Shown here: positions 32,026-38,491 of the stretch, in pieces
How the letters are laid out: every line of letters starts with the position of its first letter
How positions within the stretch are numbered: position 1 is the first letter of the stretch
Virus record (IMG/VR): IMGVR_UViG_3300030382_004717
Coordinates: 1 to 38,701 of that record
Direction: 5' to 3' (one strand)
DNA: 38,701 nt
Origin: a virus
Position numbers and translations under genes: made by a program
Notes under the pieces: model-generated
The model's input: the letters and a program-made list of their open reading frames with translations, nothing else
What the model was told of the DNA's origin: nothing
Database searches by the model: none

Positions 32026-32168
32026 ATTCACATCATTATTTATCAATAGCATGGTTGTCTTTAGGGGTTATAGTTTTTATTGTAGATTATGTTAAAGGTA
32101 GAAGAACGAATGATGCTTTTATTTATCTGTGTTTAATCTGTTCACAAATATGGTCAGCCACATCTTAA
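32022..32168 (+). CDS. small membrane protein
   Basis: The 48-residue ORF starts in an overlap with the previous stop, with AGAGGTGA upstream. A hydrophobic segment at residues 7-22 (LSIAWLSLGVIVFIVDYV) predicts one membrane helix, with a second weaker hydrophobic stretch near the C-terminus (FIYLCLIC). Function unknown. Confidence 0.5.
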   Translation: MNSHHYLSIAWLSLGVIVFIVDYVKGRRTNDAFIYLCLICSQIWSATS

Positions 32169-32188
32169 AAGAAAGGAGGTGAACTCTT

Positions 32189-32407
32189 ATGAGTAATGCA
32201 AGAAAAGAAGCAGAAGAATATGTAAAAGAAAAACTTGAAAGATTTAAAGGTAAAAAAATTGAGGAACTTGTTGAAGCTGTAATGAAAGAACACAATTACA
32301 TAAAGAAATGTAAACAGGAAATAGAAAAATTGAACGATCAGATAGAAGAAATAGAAATGACTCCATGTGAAGATTTTGTAAATTCAGATGAGTATAGGAG
32401 AGAGTAA
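32189..32407 (+). CDS. small coiled-coil protein
   Basis: The 72-residue product is Lys/Glu-rich (RKEAEEYVKEKLERFKGKK, KKCKQEIEKLNDQIEEIE) with heptad spacing that predicts a coiled coil. A perfect AAAGGAGGTGA precedes the ATG. It overlaps the next gene. Function unknown. Confidence 0.55.
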   Translation: MSNARKEAEEYVKEKLERFKGKKIEELVEAVMKEHNYIKKCKQEIEKLNDQIEEIEMTPCEDFVNSDEYRRE

Positions 32408-32786
32408 TTTGAGAAAACTCATAGGTAAGATTATACTTTGGTTTATTAAAGGTAGTTATGAAAAGAAAGAAGATTATTACAATTTACTTTGTGGGTTCTT
32501 CACCACCAGTGTACAGATTGAATTAGATCAAATGAGAAAACATTTGTATGGGAATTATAAAGATTACAAGACAAAGAAGATGCTTAATGATACTATAGAA
32601 AAAATTGTAAAGGATTTAAATAGATTAATGGAACATCATCATGAACAGGAAAAGGAAATAATAACATCTCGATATGAATCTAATGTAAGCCAGTTAGATT
32701 TTAAAATAAATGAGTTTAAAGAAGGTTTAAAACAGGAAGCTGTTATTGATGATATTGTAGCAAGAATAAAGAGGAAACAGTTGTGA
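32388..32786 (+). CDS. small unknown helical protein
   Basis: The 132-residue product (125 if TTG 32409 is used, which has AGGAGAGAG upstream and is the likelier start) has a hydrophobic N-terminus (LIGKIILWFIKGSY), then charged helices through KKMLNDTIEKIVKDLNRLMEHHHEQEKEI. It may associate with membranes via the N-terminus. No family recognised. Confidence 0.5.
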   Translation: MSIGESNLRKLIGKIILWFIKGSYEKKEDYYNLLCGFFTTSVQIELDQMRKHLYGNYKDYKTKKMLNDTIEKIVKDLNRLMEHHHEQEKEIITSRYESNVSQLDFKINEFKEGLKQEAVIDDIVARIKRKQL

Positions 32787-32926
32787 GAATAAAAAATTCA
32801 TTAATGGTATTTCTTAAGGCTTTAATATTTCCAAATAACAATAAGGTAACTCTACCTGATATACCAAAGGCAAATGATAAAGAAATAATTAAGGTAAAGG
32901 GAGATAAGATAGACATAAACGTGTGA
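32783..32926 (+). CDS. small unknown protein
   Basis: The 47-residue ORF starts at GTG 32783 overlapping the previous stop. It has a hydrophobic N-terminus (SLMVFLKALIFP) and a charged C-terminus (KEIIKVKGDKIDINV). Only the fit and overlap support it. Confidence 0.4.
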   Translation: MRIKNSLMVFLKALIFPNNNKVTLPDIPKANDKEIIKVKGDKIDINV

Positions 32927-32965
32927 TGAATTGGTAAATTACTTTTAAATTAAGATAAACAATTA

Positions 32966-32971
32966 TATAAT
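32966..32971 (+). promoter_or_regulatory. TATAAT -10-like box seven bases before ATG 32979
   Basis: A perfect TATAAT lies in the 52-base gap before the gene at 32979. No Shine-Dalgarno sequence is present. Transcription from this box would start at or near the ATG, giving a leaderless message. No -35 box is clear. Confidence 0.3.
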
Positions 32972-32978
32972 ATCTAAT

Positions 32979-33515
32979 ATGAGCACTGTTAAAAGGAAGA
33001 AGAGAAAAAAGAAAAAAGTAAATGGTAAGAAAAATGGTAACGGTCACAATAAGCTGGCAGTGAGTATAGACAAATTGCTTGAACTTGATCCTGTCAGAAC
33101 TATAGTGGTGCCTGATCCAGATAAGTTTGAAGAGAACCAAATGCGTTTGCTGACAAAGTTTGCAATGAAGAGTAGAGAGAATGGGTTGAAGGTTAGGGTG
33201 CGTGTTGAGGGTTTGTTGTTAAACTTTTTAGAAAGTATTGATCCTGATGATATTAAGAAAGTGTCAGTGACAAAAAGAATTACTTCATTCAAAGAATTGT
33301 TAGAAAGTTTATTTTTGATGAGAGAAAAGTATGTAGAGATTCCTGATGGTAGTGATGTGGGAGCAAAGATGATAACTGCTGGCGGTAACATGGACTTGGA
33401 AAATGATTTTACACTTGATGATTTAAAAGCAGAAGAATCTACTATACAAAAAGAAATTGATTTGTTACAACGTCAGAAGAATAGAAAAATGAGGAAGGTA
33501 AAAAGTGATGACTGA
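32979..33515 (+). CDS. unknown basic/charged protein
   Basis: This 178-residue product has a very basic N-terminus (KRKKRKKKKVNGKKNGNGH) that could bind nucleic acid. A middle with RVRVEGLLLNFLESIDPDDI follows, and the C-terminus is predicted to be coiled coil (AEESTIQKEIDLLQRQKNRK). The family is not recognised. The start lacks a ribosome binding site. Located two genes before the small ORFs leading to the large terminase, it could be a small-terminase-like or scaffold-like protein, but I see no evidence for either. Confidence 0.5.
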   Translation: MSTVKRKKRKKKKVNGKKNGNGHNKLAVSIDKLLELDPVRTIVVPDPDKFEENQMRLLTKFAMKSRENGLKVRVRVEGLLLNFLESIDPDDIKKVSVTKRITSFKELLESLFLMREKYVEIPDGSDVGAKMITAGGNMDLENDFTLDDLKAEESTIQKEIDLLQRQKNRKMRKVKSDD

Positions 33516-33756
33516 AGGAACTATTGGAAGTTTATTTGGTACTTCTGTTATTGTATCTGAGTTGTTAGAAGGTGTAGATAAGATATTTCTTTATGATGGG
33601 AAATTTTTCGCAAGTAAAGATTTAAATAAATTAATGGAAGATGCTACAGAAGAAGAATTACAGGAGATAGGTAAACGTGTTGTAGTGGTAAATATGGGAG
33701 AAGCAGTTCATGACTTTGAAAGAAGCAGAAGAGATATTGAAATACAATTCAAATAA
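33508..33756 (+). CDS. small unknown acidic protein
   Basis: The 82-residue product starts at ATG 33508, overlapping the previous stop, with GAGGAAGG upstream. It shows alternating strands and helices (VDKIFLYDGKFFASKDLNKLMEDATEEEL), then VVVVNMGEAVHDFERSRRDIEIQFK. It may be a small alpha/beta domain. The function is unknown. A following ORF overlaps its last 47 bases. Confidence 0.5.
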   Translation: MTEGTIGSLFGTSVIVSELLEGVDKIFLYDGKFFASKDLNKLMEDATEEELQEIGKRVVVVNMGEAVHDFERSRRDIEIQFK

Positions 33757-33883
33757 GCAGTTGTATGAAGCCATCAAGACAAAGCTGTTGAATGAGGTTT
33801 CTGCGGAAATTAAGCTTATTGCCCCAAGAGACTATGATGGTGAAACATTGACTGAGTTATTACCATTAAAAGAAAAGGATTAA
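33710..33883 (+). CDS. small unknown protein
   Basis: The 57-residue ORF runs from ATG 33710, inside the end of the previous gene with GGGAGAAG upstream, to TAA overlapping the next ATG. It starts with a charged helix (LKEAEEILKYNSNKQLYEAIK) and ends acidic. It covers the otherwise empty 126 bases between two genes. Function unknown. Confidence 0.5.
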   Translation: MTLKEAEEILKYNSNKQLYEAIKTKLLNEVSAEIKLIAPRDYDGETLTELLPLKEKD

Positions 33884-34098
33884 TGAAATTATTGTTGGTG
33901 GAAGGATATTTTGAGGGAGATACAGATGGTGTTAGATGTATTCACATACCTGTAAATAAGATAATAGGTATAGAGAGAAAATTTCCTGTAGGTTACTATA
34001 ATGAGATGAAAGACCAAGTCCTTATTTACTTAGGTGATAAAACTTTGGTTGCTCATGAAGATTTTAAAAAGTTATGTGATACATTAGAGCGTTATTAA
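33883..34098 (+). CDS. small unknown protein
   Basis: The 71-residue product shows alternating strands (KLLLVEGYFEGDTDGVRCIHIPVNKIIGIERKF...QVLIYLGDKTLVAHEDFKKL). The N-terminus resembles a small beta-rich fold. It starts in a TAATG overlap and is joined directly to the next gene. No family recognised. Confidence 0.5.
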   Translation: MKLLLVEGYFEGDTDGVRCIHIPVNKIIGIERKFPVGYYNEMKDQVLIYLGDKTLVAHEDFKKLCDTLERY

Positions 34099-34290
34099 AT
34101 GGGAATACATATCTATTTTGTAGATAAAGATAAAATTCAAAAAGCACTAAAAGAAATGAATAGAACTCATGATCATCTGAAGTGTGAAGTTAAGAATGTG
34201 GTGGAGCAACGGGATAATTATGAAGTATTTGTTGAGCATGATACAAGTTATCCTTATATGCAAGATAAGTGGGAAAGGAATGAATTTTAA
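34099..34290 (+). CDS. small unknown protein
   Basis: The 63-residue product is charged, with a helix (DKIQKALKEMNRTHDHLKCEVKNVVEQ) that may form a coiled coil. It lies tail to head with both neighbours. Function unknown. Confidence 0.45.
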   Translation: MGIHIYFVDKDKIQKALKEMNRTHDHLKCEVKNVVEQRDNYEVFVEHDTSYPYMQDKWERNEF

Positions 34291-34515
34291 ATGGGTAGAA
34301 TCAGAACATTAGAAGTTAAGGAAGTAAAACAGCTTAGAAGAGAAAGTGGTTTGCGTGCTATCAAGAAAGGCAGAGTTGTTTGTTTGAAGTGTGATAAAAA
34401 ATTTGTATCCAAAGATACAATAGCTATCAGAATTTGTGATAAGTGTAAGAGGAAGATTTCCTCAGAAGGTATAGTAGAACACCACCTACATCCTCCCCGT
34501 ATTTTATATGATTGA
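34291..34515 (+). CDS. zinc-ribbon protein
   Basis: The 74-residue product has CLKCDKKF and RICDKCKRK, two CxxC knuckles 18 residues apart, which should bind one zinc. The layout CL-x-CD...F...RIC-x-x-C closely matches the protein at 37203, so the two are likely paralogues. The basic N-terminus (RIRTLEVKEVKQLRRESGLRAIKKGR) could contact nucleic acid. It overlaps the terminase start. Confidence 0.65.
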   Translation: MGRIRTLEVKEVKQLRRESGLRAIKKGRVVCLKCDKKFVSKDTIAIRICDKCKRKISSEGIVEHHLHPPRILYD

Positions 34516-36316
34516 CCAATCAGTAGCCCAGCAGACAATAGAAGAAAAATTACAATTGAAGTATTTGTCTTTGAATAAGATAAAGCAATACTCACGCAAG
34601 GTTGAGATAGCAAGGTCTTATAATGGGATAAATGCTTTTAATGAACTTGTGCTCAGAGATAGATATAACAGACCTATTGAGCAAGGTGAGATACATAGGT
34701 TTTGGAATTGGTTTATAGATACTTGTCTTGCTAATGGTCAAAAGAAGATAGGTGTTGCAGCACCAATGGAGCATGGCAAAACAAGCCAGATATCTATCGG
34801 CAGAATATTACAATGGATAGGTTTAAATCCTAATGTAAGGATAAAGCTGGTATCTTGTATAGATGGTAAGGCTACAGAGAAAACAAGTGCGGTAAAAAGA
34901 ATAATTCAATATTCAAAAGATTATAAAAGAGTTTTTCCTAATGTTACTCCTAATCTGATGGATTCATGGACAACTCACAGACTTGTGGTTAATAGAGATG
35001 TTATAGGAATGGTAGATGCTACACTTGAATCACAAAGTATTACTGCTCAAGGTATAGGTGGTAGATGTGATATATTAGTGATGGATGATGTTGTTGATTT
35101 TCAAAATTCAGCTACTGATGTTCAAAGAGCAAAGATAAGAGATTTAGCAAATACTACTTGGATGACAAGGATAGATGACTCAGTAATAGGAAAGTATGAA
35201 GGCATAGTGTTATATGTTGGCACTGCTTGGCATGAAGATGATTTGATGCATTATTGGATGCAGCCAGGAAGTAATTTTACTTTTTTAAAGATGGGTATAT
35301 CTGAAGACTTTGAAGGGATAGAATGGGATATACTAAATGGTGATCATATATTTGGTAGAGAGGATATTGGGTTTGAAAATAAACCAGAATTTTTAGGACA
35401 GACAGAAGGTATAATACCGTTATGGAAAGAAAAGCCAAAAGAAGTATTGCTTGGGAAATATCAATCAGATGCTGAAGGAGAGGGAGCAAGGTATTTTGAT
35501 AGAGCGTACAGGAATAAATTTGTATCAAGTGATGAGCAGATATTTTATACTATACACGAGTGTAAGGATAGTACACTTGATATGGAAGATGTAATGAATG
35601 AAGATATGTGGTCAAGCTTCATGGGTGTTGATTTGGCTATCAGTAAAAGGAAAGAGTCTGCTTACACAGTATTTGTTGTAGGTAAAATGGATCAGAAAGG
35701 AAAGAAGTATTTGGTTGAAGTGGTGAGAGGTAAATTCAGTTCCCCGTCAACAGCTGTAATAGCACTTGGGCTTGGTGCTATGTATCGTATAGAAGTCGGT
35801 ATAATAGAAAACAATGCCTATCAGCAATCAATGCTTGAGTGGATAGAAGTGTTCAGAGATGAGTTAGAATTAAAACCTATTCGTAATATGACAGAAGAAC
35901 AAATTAAAAAACAGGAGGTAGGATTAGAAGAAAAGCTTGATTATAGATATTCAAAGTTTTTTGCTAAAGACAAAGACTTTACACCAGCATTGTGGGCATA
36001 TTTAAAACCTTATCTTATGGAGTGTGGTAGGACAATCATTAGCTTTAGACCATACACTACAGGGAAAGCCATATTGGATGAGAAGGTTGGGCTGCCAGTG
36101 TTTGCTGCTGAAGTACAATCAAGACAGTGGGTTATTCCTTGGAACGAACATTTACAAGATAAAAGATTAGATTATTGTAGGGCAGGTTGTGATATATGTG
36201 CAGCATTGAAGGAGATGGTTGGTTATCCTGGAGCAAAATATAAAGATTGTTTAATGGCTTGGTTTTTCTGTAGTAGAGCTATGAAAACTGGACAATTCAG
36301 GATTAGAAGTTTTTGA
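34508..36316 (+). CDS. terL: terminase large subunit
   Basis: In this 602-residue protein the ATPase domain shows a Walker A-like APMEHGKTSQIS near residues 84-95, Walker B ILVMDDVVD near 187-195, and a coupling-type VLYVGTAWH near 237. The RNase H-like nuclease domain begins at MGVDLAISKRKESAYTVF near residue 372, followed by VGIIENNAYQQSMLEW near 435 and a late Asp in KDCLMAWF near 580. It translocates DNA into the prohead and cuts it to length. No small terminase or portal gene is recognisable next to it. No clear Shine-Dalgarno sequence precedes ATG 34508; translation may be coupled to the overlapping upstream gene. Confidence 0.93.
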   Translation: MIDQSVAQQTIEEKLQLKYLSLNKIKQYSRKVEIARSYNGINAFNELVLRDRYNRPIEQGEIHRFWNWFIDTCLANGQKKIGVAAPMEHGKTSQISIGRILQWIGLNPNVRIKLVSCIDGKATEKTSAVKRIIQYSKDYKRVFPNVTPNLMDSWTTHRLVVNRDVIGMVDATLESQSITAQGIGGRCDILVMDDVVDFQNSATDVQRAKIRDLANTTWMTRIDDSVIGKYEGIVLYVGTAWHEDDLMHYWMQPGSNFTFLKMGISEDFEGIEWDILNGDHIFGREDIGFENKPEFLGQTEGIIPLWKEKPKEVLLGKYQSDAEGEGARYFDRAYRNKFVSSDEQIFYTIHECKDSTLDMEDVMNEDMWSSFMGVDLAISKRKESAYTVFVVGKMDQKGKKYLVEVVRGKFSSPSTAVIALGLGAMYRIEVGIIENNAYQQSMLEWIEVFRDELELKPIRNMTEEQIKKQEVGLEEKLDYRYSKFFAKDKDFTPALWAYLKPYLMECGRTIISFRPYTTGKAILDEKVGLPVFAAEVQSRQWVIPWNEHLQDKRLDYCRAGCDICAALKEMVGYPGAKYKDCLMAWFFCSRAMKTGQFRIRSF

Positions 36317-36318
36317 TT

Positions 36319-36329
36319 TGAGTATAATA
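36319..36329 (+). promoter_or_regulatory. TGAGTATAATA motif (putative promoter -10 region)
   Basis: An exact copy of the recurrent motif lies directly after the terminase stop. It is only five bases from ATG 36335, but 47 bases from the in-frame ATG 36377, which has GGAG upstream. That is the spacing seen at most other copies. Confidence 0.45.
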
Positions 36330-36334
36330 TAAAT

Positions 36335-36589
36335 ATGAATCAAAAAGAAATTTGCTGGATTATTGGAGTATTATTTATGGTTGCGATAGGGTCTTTATAT
36401 TATATGGCTAACCACGAAGGTGCTTATGCTAATGAGAATAAAGATACTCTAATAGAAATGATTGATGTAGATGGAGTTGAGTGTGTTAAGATGAGGGCAA
36501 GTCATGCTTACTCTTCTGGAGCAAGTATAACTTGCAATTGGGATAAATTTAATTCAGAAAAAAGTTGGGAATTTTTAATTGGAAAATAA
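36335..36589 (+). CDS. small membrane-anchored or exported protein
   Basis: From ATG 36335 the product has 84 residues with an N-terminal hydrophobic helix (ICWIIGVLFMVAIGSLYYMA) and a soluble part with two Cys (VECVKMRAS, SITCNWDKF) that could form a disulfide after export. If translation starts instead at ATG 36377 (GGAG eight bases upstream), the product has 70 residues and loses most of the helix. The hydrophobic helix argues for 36335, the promoter spacing for 36377. Small periplasmic or moron-type function is possible but unproven. Confidence 0.5.
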   Translation: MNQKEICWIIGVLFMVAIGSLYYMANHEGAYANENKDTLIEMIDVDGVECVKMRASHAYSSGASITCNWDKFNSEKSWEFLIGK

Positions 36590-36606
36590 TAGAAAGGAGG
36601 AAGTAA

Positions 36607-36897
36607 ATGTCATTAGTGAGTTTGATTCATAATAAGGTGTATCAGAGTTACAAAGCATGGATATTTTTAAAGGATTGGGTGTTGCTGTTTGTTGTCACTA
36701 TGCTAATCATGAGCGGTGTATGGTTGATAACATCTTTCGTAACATGGAATATGATGTACTGGGAATATTTTAAAGTAAATGTTTGGATGTATGTAAGGTG
36801 GAGTGTTATCGTTTCATTTCTGTTAGAGTTGTATTTCTTTAGTGCCAGTTATAATGAGACATTGATTATACTTGGCTTGAAGAAGAGAGGTGAGTGA
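36607..36897 (+). CDS. two-helix membrane protein
   Basis: In this 96-residue product two hydrophobic helices are visible, at residues about 24-46 (WVLLFVVTMLIMSGVWLITSF) and about 63-85 (VRWSVIVSFLLELYFFSAS), both Trp-rich, with a basic C-terminus (LKKRGE). The size and topology are compatible with a holin, but no lysis partner is recognised nearby. AGAAAGGAGGAAG precedes the ATG. Confidence 0.55.
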   Translation: MSLVSLIHNKVYQSYKAWIFLKDWVLLFVVTMLIMSGVWLITSFVTWNMMYWEYFKVNVWMYVRWSVIVSFLLELYFFSASYNETLIILGLKKRGE

Positions 36898-37202
36898 TGA
36901 GTGCTGATAATTGGAGAACTTGTCCTGAGTGTTTAAAAATAGCAGAAAGTACAAAAAGTAAACTTTATCAAAGTGTTGAGTCACAGTACGGCAAAATACC
37001 ATCAGGTGACTGGTTAAATTTATTAGAAAAGTCTAAAGAAAGAGATATATTGGGGCATACACTTAGGGAAGATTATGAAATTTATATGGATTTGAATGGT
37101 AAATTTTATATTAAGTATCTGTGTCGTTGTGATATTTGTAAGTTTATCTATGAGTATAATATAATAGACGAAACAAAGTATGAAGAATTGAAAGATAAAT
37201 AA
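36897..37202 (+). CDS. small zinc-binding protein
   Basis: The 101-residue product has CPEC near residue 9 and CRCDIC near 82, pairs that could form a split zinc site. Between them is a charged helical region. The start ATG 36897 shares a base with the previous stop. The C-terminal codons include the TGAGTATAATA motif (Y-E-Y-N). Function unknown. Confidence 0.55.
   Translation: MSADNWRTCPECLKIAESTKSKLYQSVESQYGKIPSGDWLNLLEKSKERDILGHTLREDYEIYMDLNGKFYIKYLCRCDICKFIYEYNIIDETKYEELKDK
37151..37161 (+). promoter_or_regulatory. TGAGTATAATA motif (putative promoter -10 region)
   Basis: An exact copy of the recurrent motif lies inside the 3' end of the zinc-binding ORF, 41 bases before ATG 37203. The spacing matches the other copies. 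Confidence 0.4.
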
Positions 37203-37433
37203 ATGTCAACATTCCCAAGAAAGACTCCTACTAAGATTATTTTAGACAGGAAGACTTTTTATAATAGAATGAAAGAAATAGAAGAAGTGAATACAGCAAG
37301 GAGACATTGTGGGTTGAAAGAACTTAAACATGGGGATAAGAAGTGTTTAAGTTGTGATCGTACATTTTATTCCTTTGATCATGTCAATGAACGGATATGT
37401 GGTCAGTGTAAATGTTTAGTGGAGCATATGTAA
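37203..37433 (+). CDS. zinc-ribbon protein, paralogue of the 34291 product
   Basis: The 76-residue product has CLSCDRTF and RICGQCK, matching the CLKCDKKF and RICDKCK of the 34291 product in spacing and flanking residues, so duplication is likely. The N-terminus is basic and helical (KIILDRKTFYNRMKEIEEV). It is followed at once by a terminator hairpin, so it probably ends a transcript. Confidence 0.65.
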   Translation: MSTFPRKTPTKIILDRKTFYNRMKEIEEVNTARRHCGLKELKHGDKKCLSCDRTFYSFDHVNERICGQCKCLVEHM

Positions 37434-37452
37434 TTCCCTGACAGGGGTTTTA
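37434..37452 (+). terminator. intrinsic terminator, first of two
   Basis: The sequence TTCCCTGACAGGGGTTTT places a short stem CCCT/AGGG with loop GAC directly after the stop at 37433, followed by T-rich sequence. A near copy follows at 37521. Confidence 0.6.
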
Positions 37453-37520
37453 TTAATTAGTGATGAGGTTGTCCTTATGAAAATTGTGTGGAATAATTTT
37501 TTTTGGGTATTTATTTTTTA

Positions 37521-37539
37521 TTCCCTGTCAGGGATTTTT
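37521..37539 (+). terminator. intrinsic terminator, second of two
   Basis: The sequence TTCCCTGTCAGGGATTTTT gives a 5-bp stem TCCCT/AGGGA with loop GTC and five T. It shares the core TTCCCTGnCAGGG with the first terminator, 87 bases upstream, so the pair looks duplicated. Confidence 0.65.
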
Positions 37540-37545
37540 AAATAA

Positions 37546-37735
37546 TTTGGTGCAGTCGGCTATAGGGTGAGTGGTTCCACAGATACATTTAGATACCCCG
37601 ATTATTAGCTTTCTCTGTGAAGGATAATTGGTAACTTCCTATAGTAGGTTTATTGATTATCCACCTGCAGGGCAGGGGGCATCATTAGGTAGTTGGTGGG
37701 TGATTTGAACATCCACCAACTACTGTTTAAAAGGA
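37546..37735 (+). ncRNA. candidate structured RNA between terminators and gene 37742
   Basis: A 196-base stretch without a convincing gene carries several good stems. CACAGA 37578-37583 pairs with TCTGTG 37614-37619. GGATAAT 37622-37628 pairs with ATTATCC 37656-37662, with CCTA/TAGG inside. The 14-bp hairpin GTAGTTGGTGGGTG 37689-37702 pairs with CATCCACCAACTAC 37710-37723 (one G-U) around a 7-base loop. TATAGG near 37562 could also pair with CCTATA in the second loop as a pseudoknot. It is more GC-rich than its surroundings. It may be an independent small RNA or a leader of the gene at 37742. I do not recognise a family and it does not fold as a tRNA. Confidence 0.5.
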
Positions 37736-37741
37736 GAGATT

Positions 37742-38047
37742 ATGATTTGTGACAATTGTGAACATTTATCTAAGTATATAGATAGACAATCAATAAAAAT
37801 CTCTGAGCTTGAGAAGTTATTAGTTATAACTGAGAAAGCCTTAGTAATTGGGAATAGAACATGGTATGCAAAAGTAGAAAAACTTGAGAAGGCTCTTAGG
37901 GAGATTTATAAACAATCAAATGGACACATGAAAAATAAAATGGCAGTTTTTCAAAATACTAAATTTTATAATGAACTTACTGAAACGACAATAAAATCCA
38001 TCAAAGAACAATGCGAATCAGCTATACCAAGTTTAAAGGAGAAGTGA
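37742..38047 (+). CDS. small coiled-coil protein with an N-terminal CxxC
   Basis: In this 101-residue product the N-terminus has CDNCEHL, a single CxxC, then heptad-like helices (RQSIKISELEKLLVITEKAL, VEKLEKALREIYKQ). AAAAGGAGAG precedes the ATG, just after the 14-bp hairpin. The function is unknown; a small dimeric protein is plausible. Confidence 0.55.
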   Translation: MICDNCEHLSKYIDRQSIKISELEKLLVITEKALVIGNRTWYAKVEKLEKALREIYKQSNGHMKNKMAVFQNTKFYNELTETTIKSIKEQCESAIPSLKEK

Positions 38048-38064
38048 AAAGGTAAGGTTCCGAT

Positions 38065-38229
38065 ATGAAAGTAGGGAGAATAATAAGGATACTCAGATTG
38101 TTTGACGAGACAGGGCTTAGAAAATTAGCAAAAGAAATTGGAATTTCAAGCGCAACATTGAGCCGCGTAGAGAATGGTAAATCTGTAGATGGTAAAACAA
38201 TGATCAAGTTAATTAAATGGTTATTTTAA
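38065..38229 (+). CDS. small XRE-family helix-turn-helix protein
   Basis: The 54-residue ORF runs from ATG 38065 to TAA 38227-38229. GLRKLAKEIGISSATLSRVENGKS is a textbook Cro/CI-type helix-turn-helix: a first helix, then AKEIGIS as helix 2-turn, then SATLSRVENGK as the recognition helix. It is about as small as a stand-alone Cro-like repressor can be. It sits between small orphan genes and may control a local promoter. A GGTAAGG stretch is about ten bases upstream. Confidence 0.75.
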   Translation: MKVGRIIRILRLFDETGLRKLAKEIGISSATLSRVENGKSVDGKTMIKLIKWLF

Positions 38230-38254
38230 ATGACTAACCGCCTAAATAATACCA

Positions 38255-38455
38255 GTGAACTCAACCGACCTGTTCGTGATATCGAGAGGAGAAGAAATAA
38301 CACTTAATGAACTCAATGTTGAAATACAAAAAAGAATAAATGAAGGTTACGGAGACAAAATAATTATGACAGATGAGGAGCGTAACATAGATAGTATCCA
38401 GAGCAATACAATGCCTAATACTGAACCAGATTATTTTATTGTAATGAGTAAATAG
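38255..38455 (+). CDS. small unknown acidic protein
   Basis: The 66-residue frame starts at GTG 38255 without a clear ribosome binding site. It contains ISRGEEITLNELNVEIQKRINEG and IIMTDEERNIDSIQ, and ends DYFIVMSK. The composition is protein-like. ATG 38230 in another frame gives only 25 residues and overlaps. The true start is uncertain. Confidence 0.45.
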   Translation: MNSTDLFVISRGEEITLNELNVEIQKRINEGYGDKIIMTDEERNIDSIQSNTMPNTEPDYFIVMSK

Positions 38456-38491
38456 TGGCATAGTCGGCTCTGTGATTCATGGCTTTCAGAA

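Noticed and set aside
37477-37545. 22-residue hydrophobic ORF between the twin terminators
   Set aside because: It has only a weak ribosome binding site and runs through the second terminator stem; length and composition are expected by chance in AT-rich DNA.
37561-37568. TATAGGG resembling the end of a T7-type promoter
   Set aside because: Only the last bases match; the upstream recognition part is absent and no single-subunit RNA polymerase gene is seen.
37546-37670. tRNA gene
   Set aside because: I tried acceptor, D, anticodon and T arms from several positions; no T arm GGTTCRANTCC-like segment and no 7-bp acceptor pair fits the stems that are present.
38230-38307. 25-residue ORF after the HTH gene
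   Set aside because: It starts right after the HTH stop but has no ribosome binding site and overlaps the longer frame at 38255.
37554-38469. Shared 8-mer AGTCGGCT at 37554 and 38462
   Set aside because: It is GC-rich for this genome but short, with unlike flanks; two copies alone are not evidence of a site.
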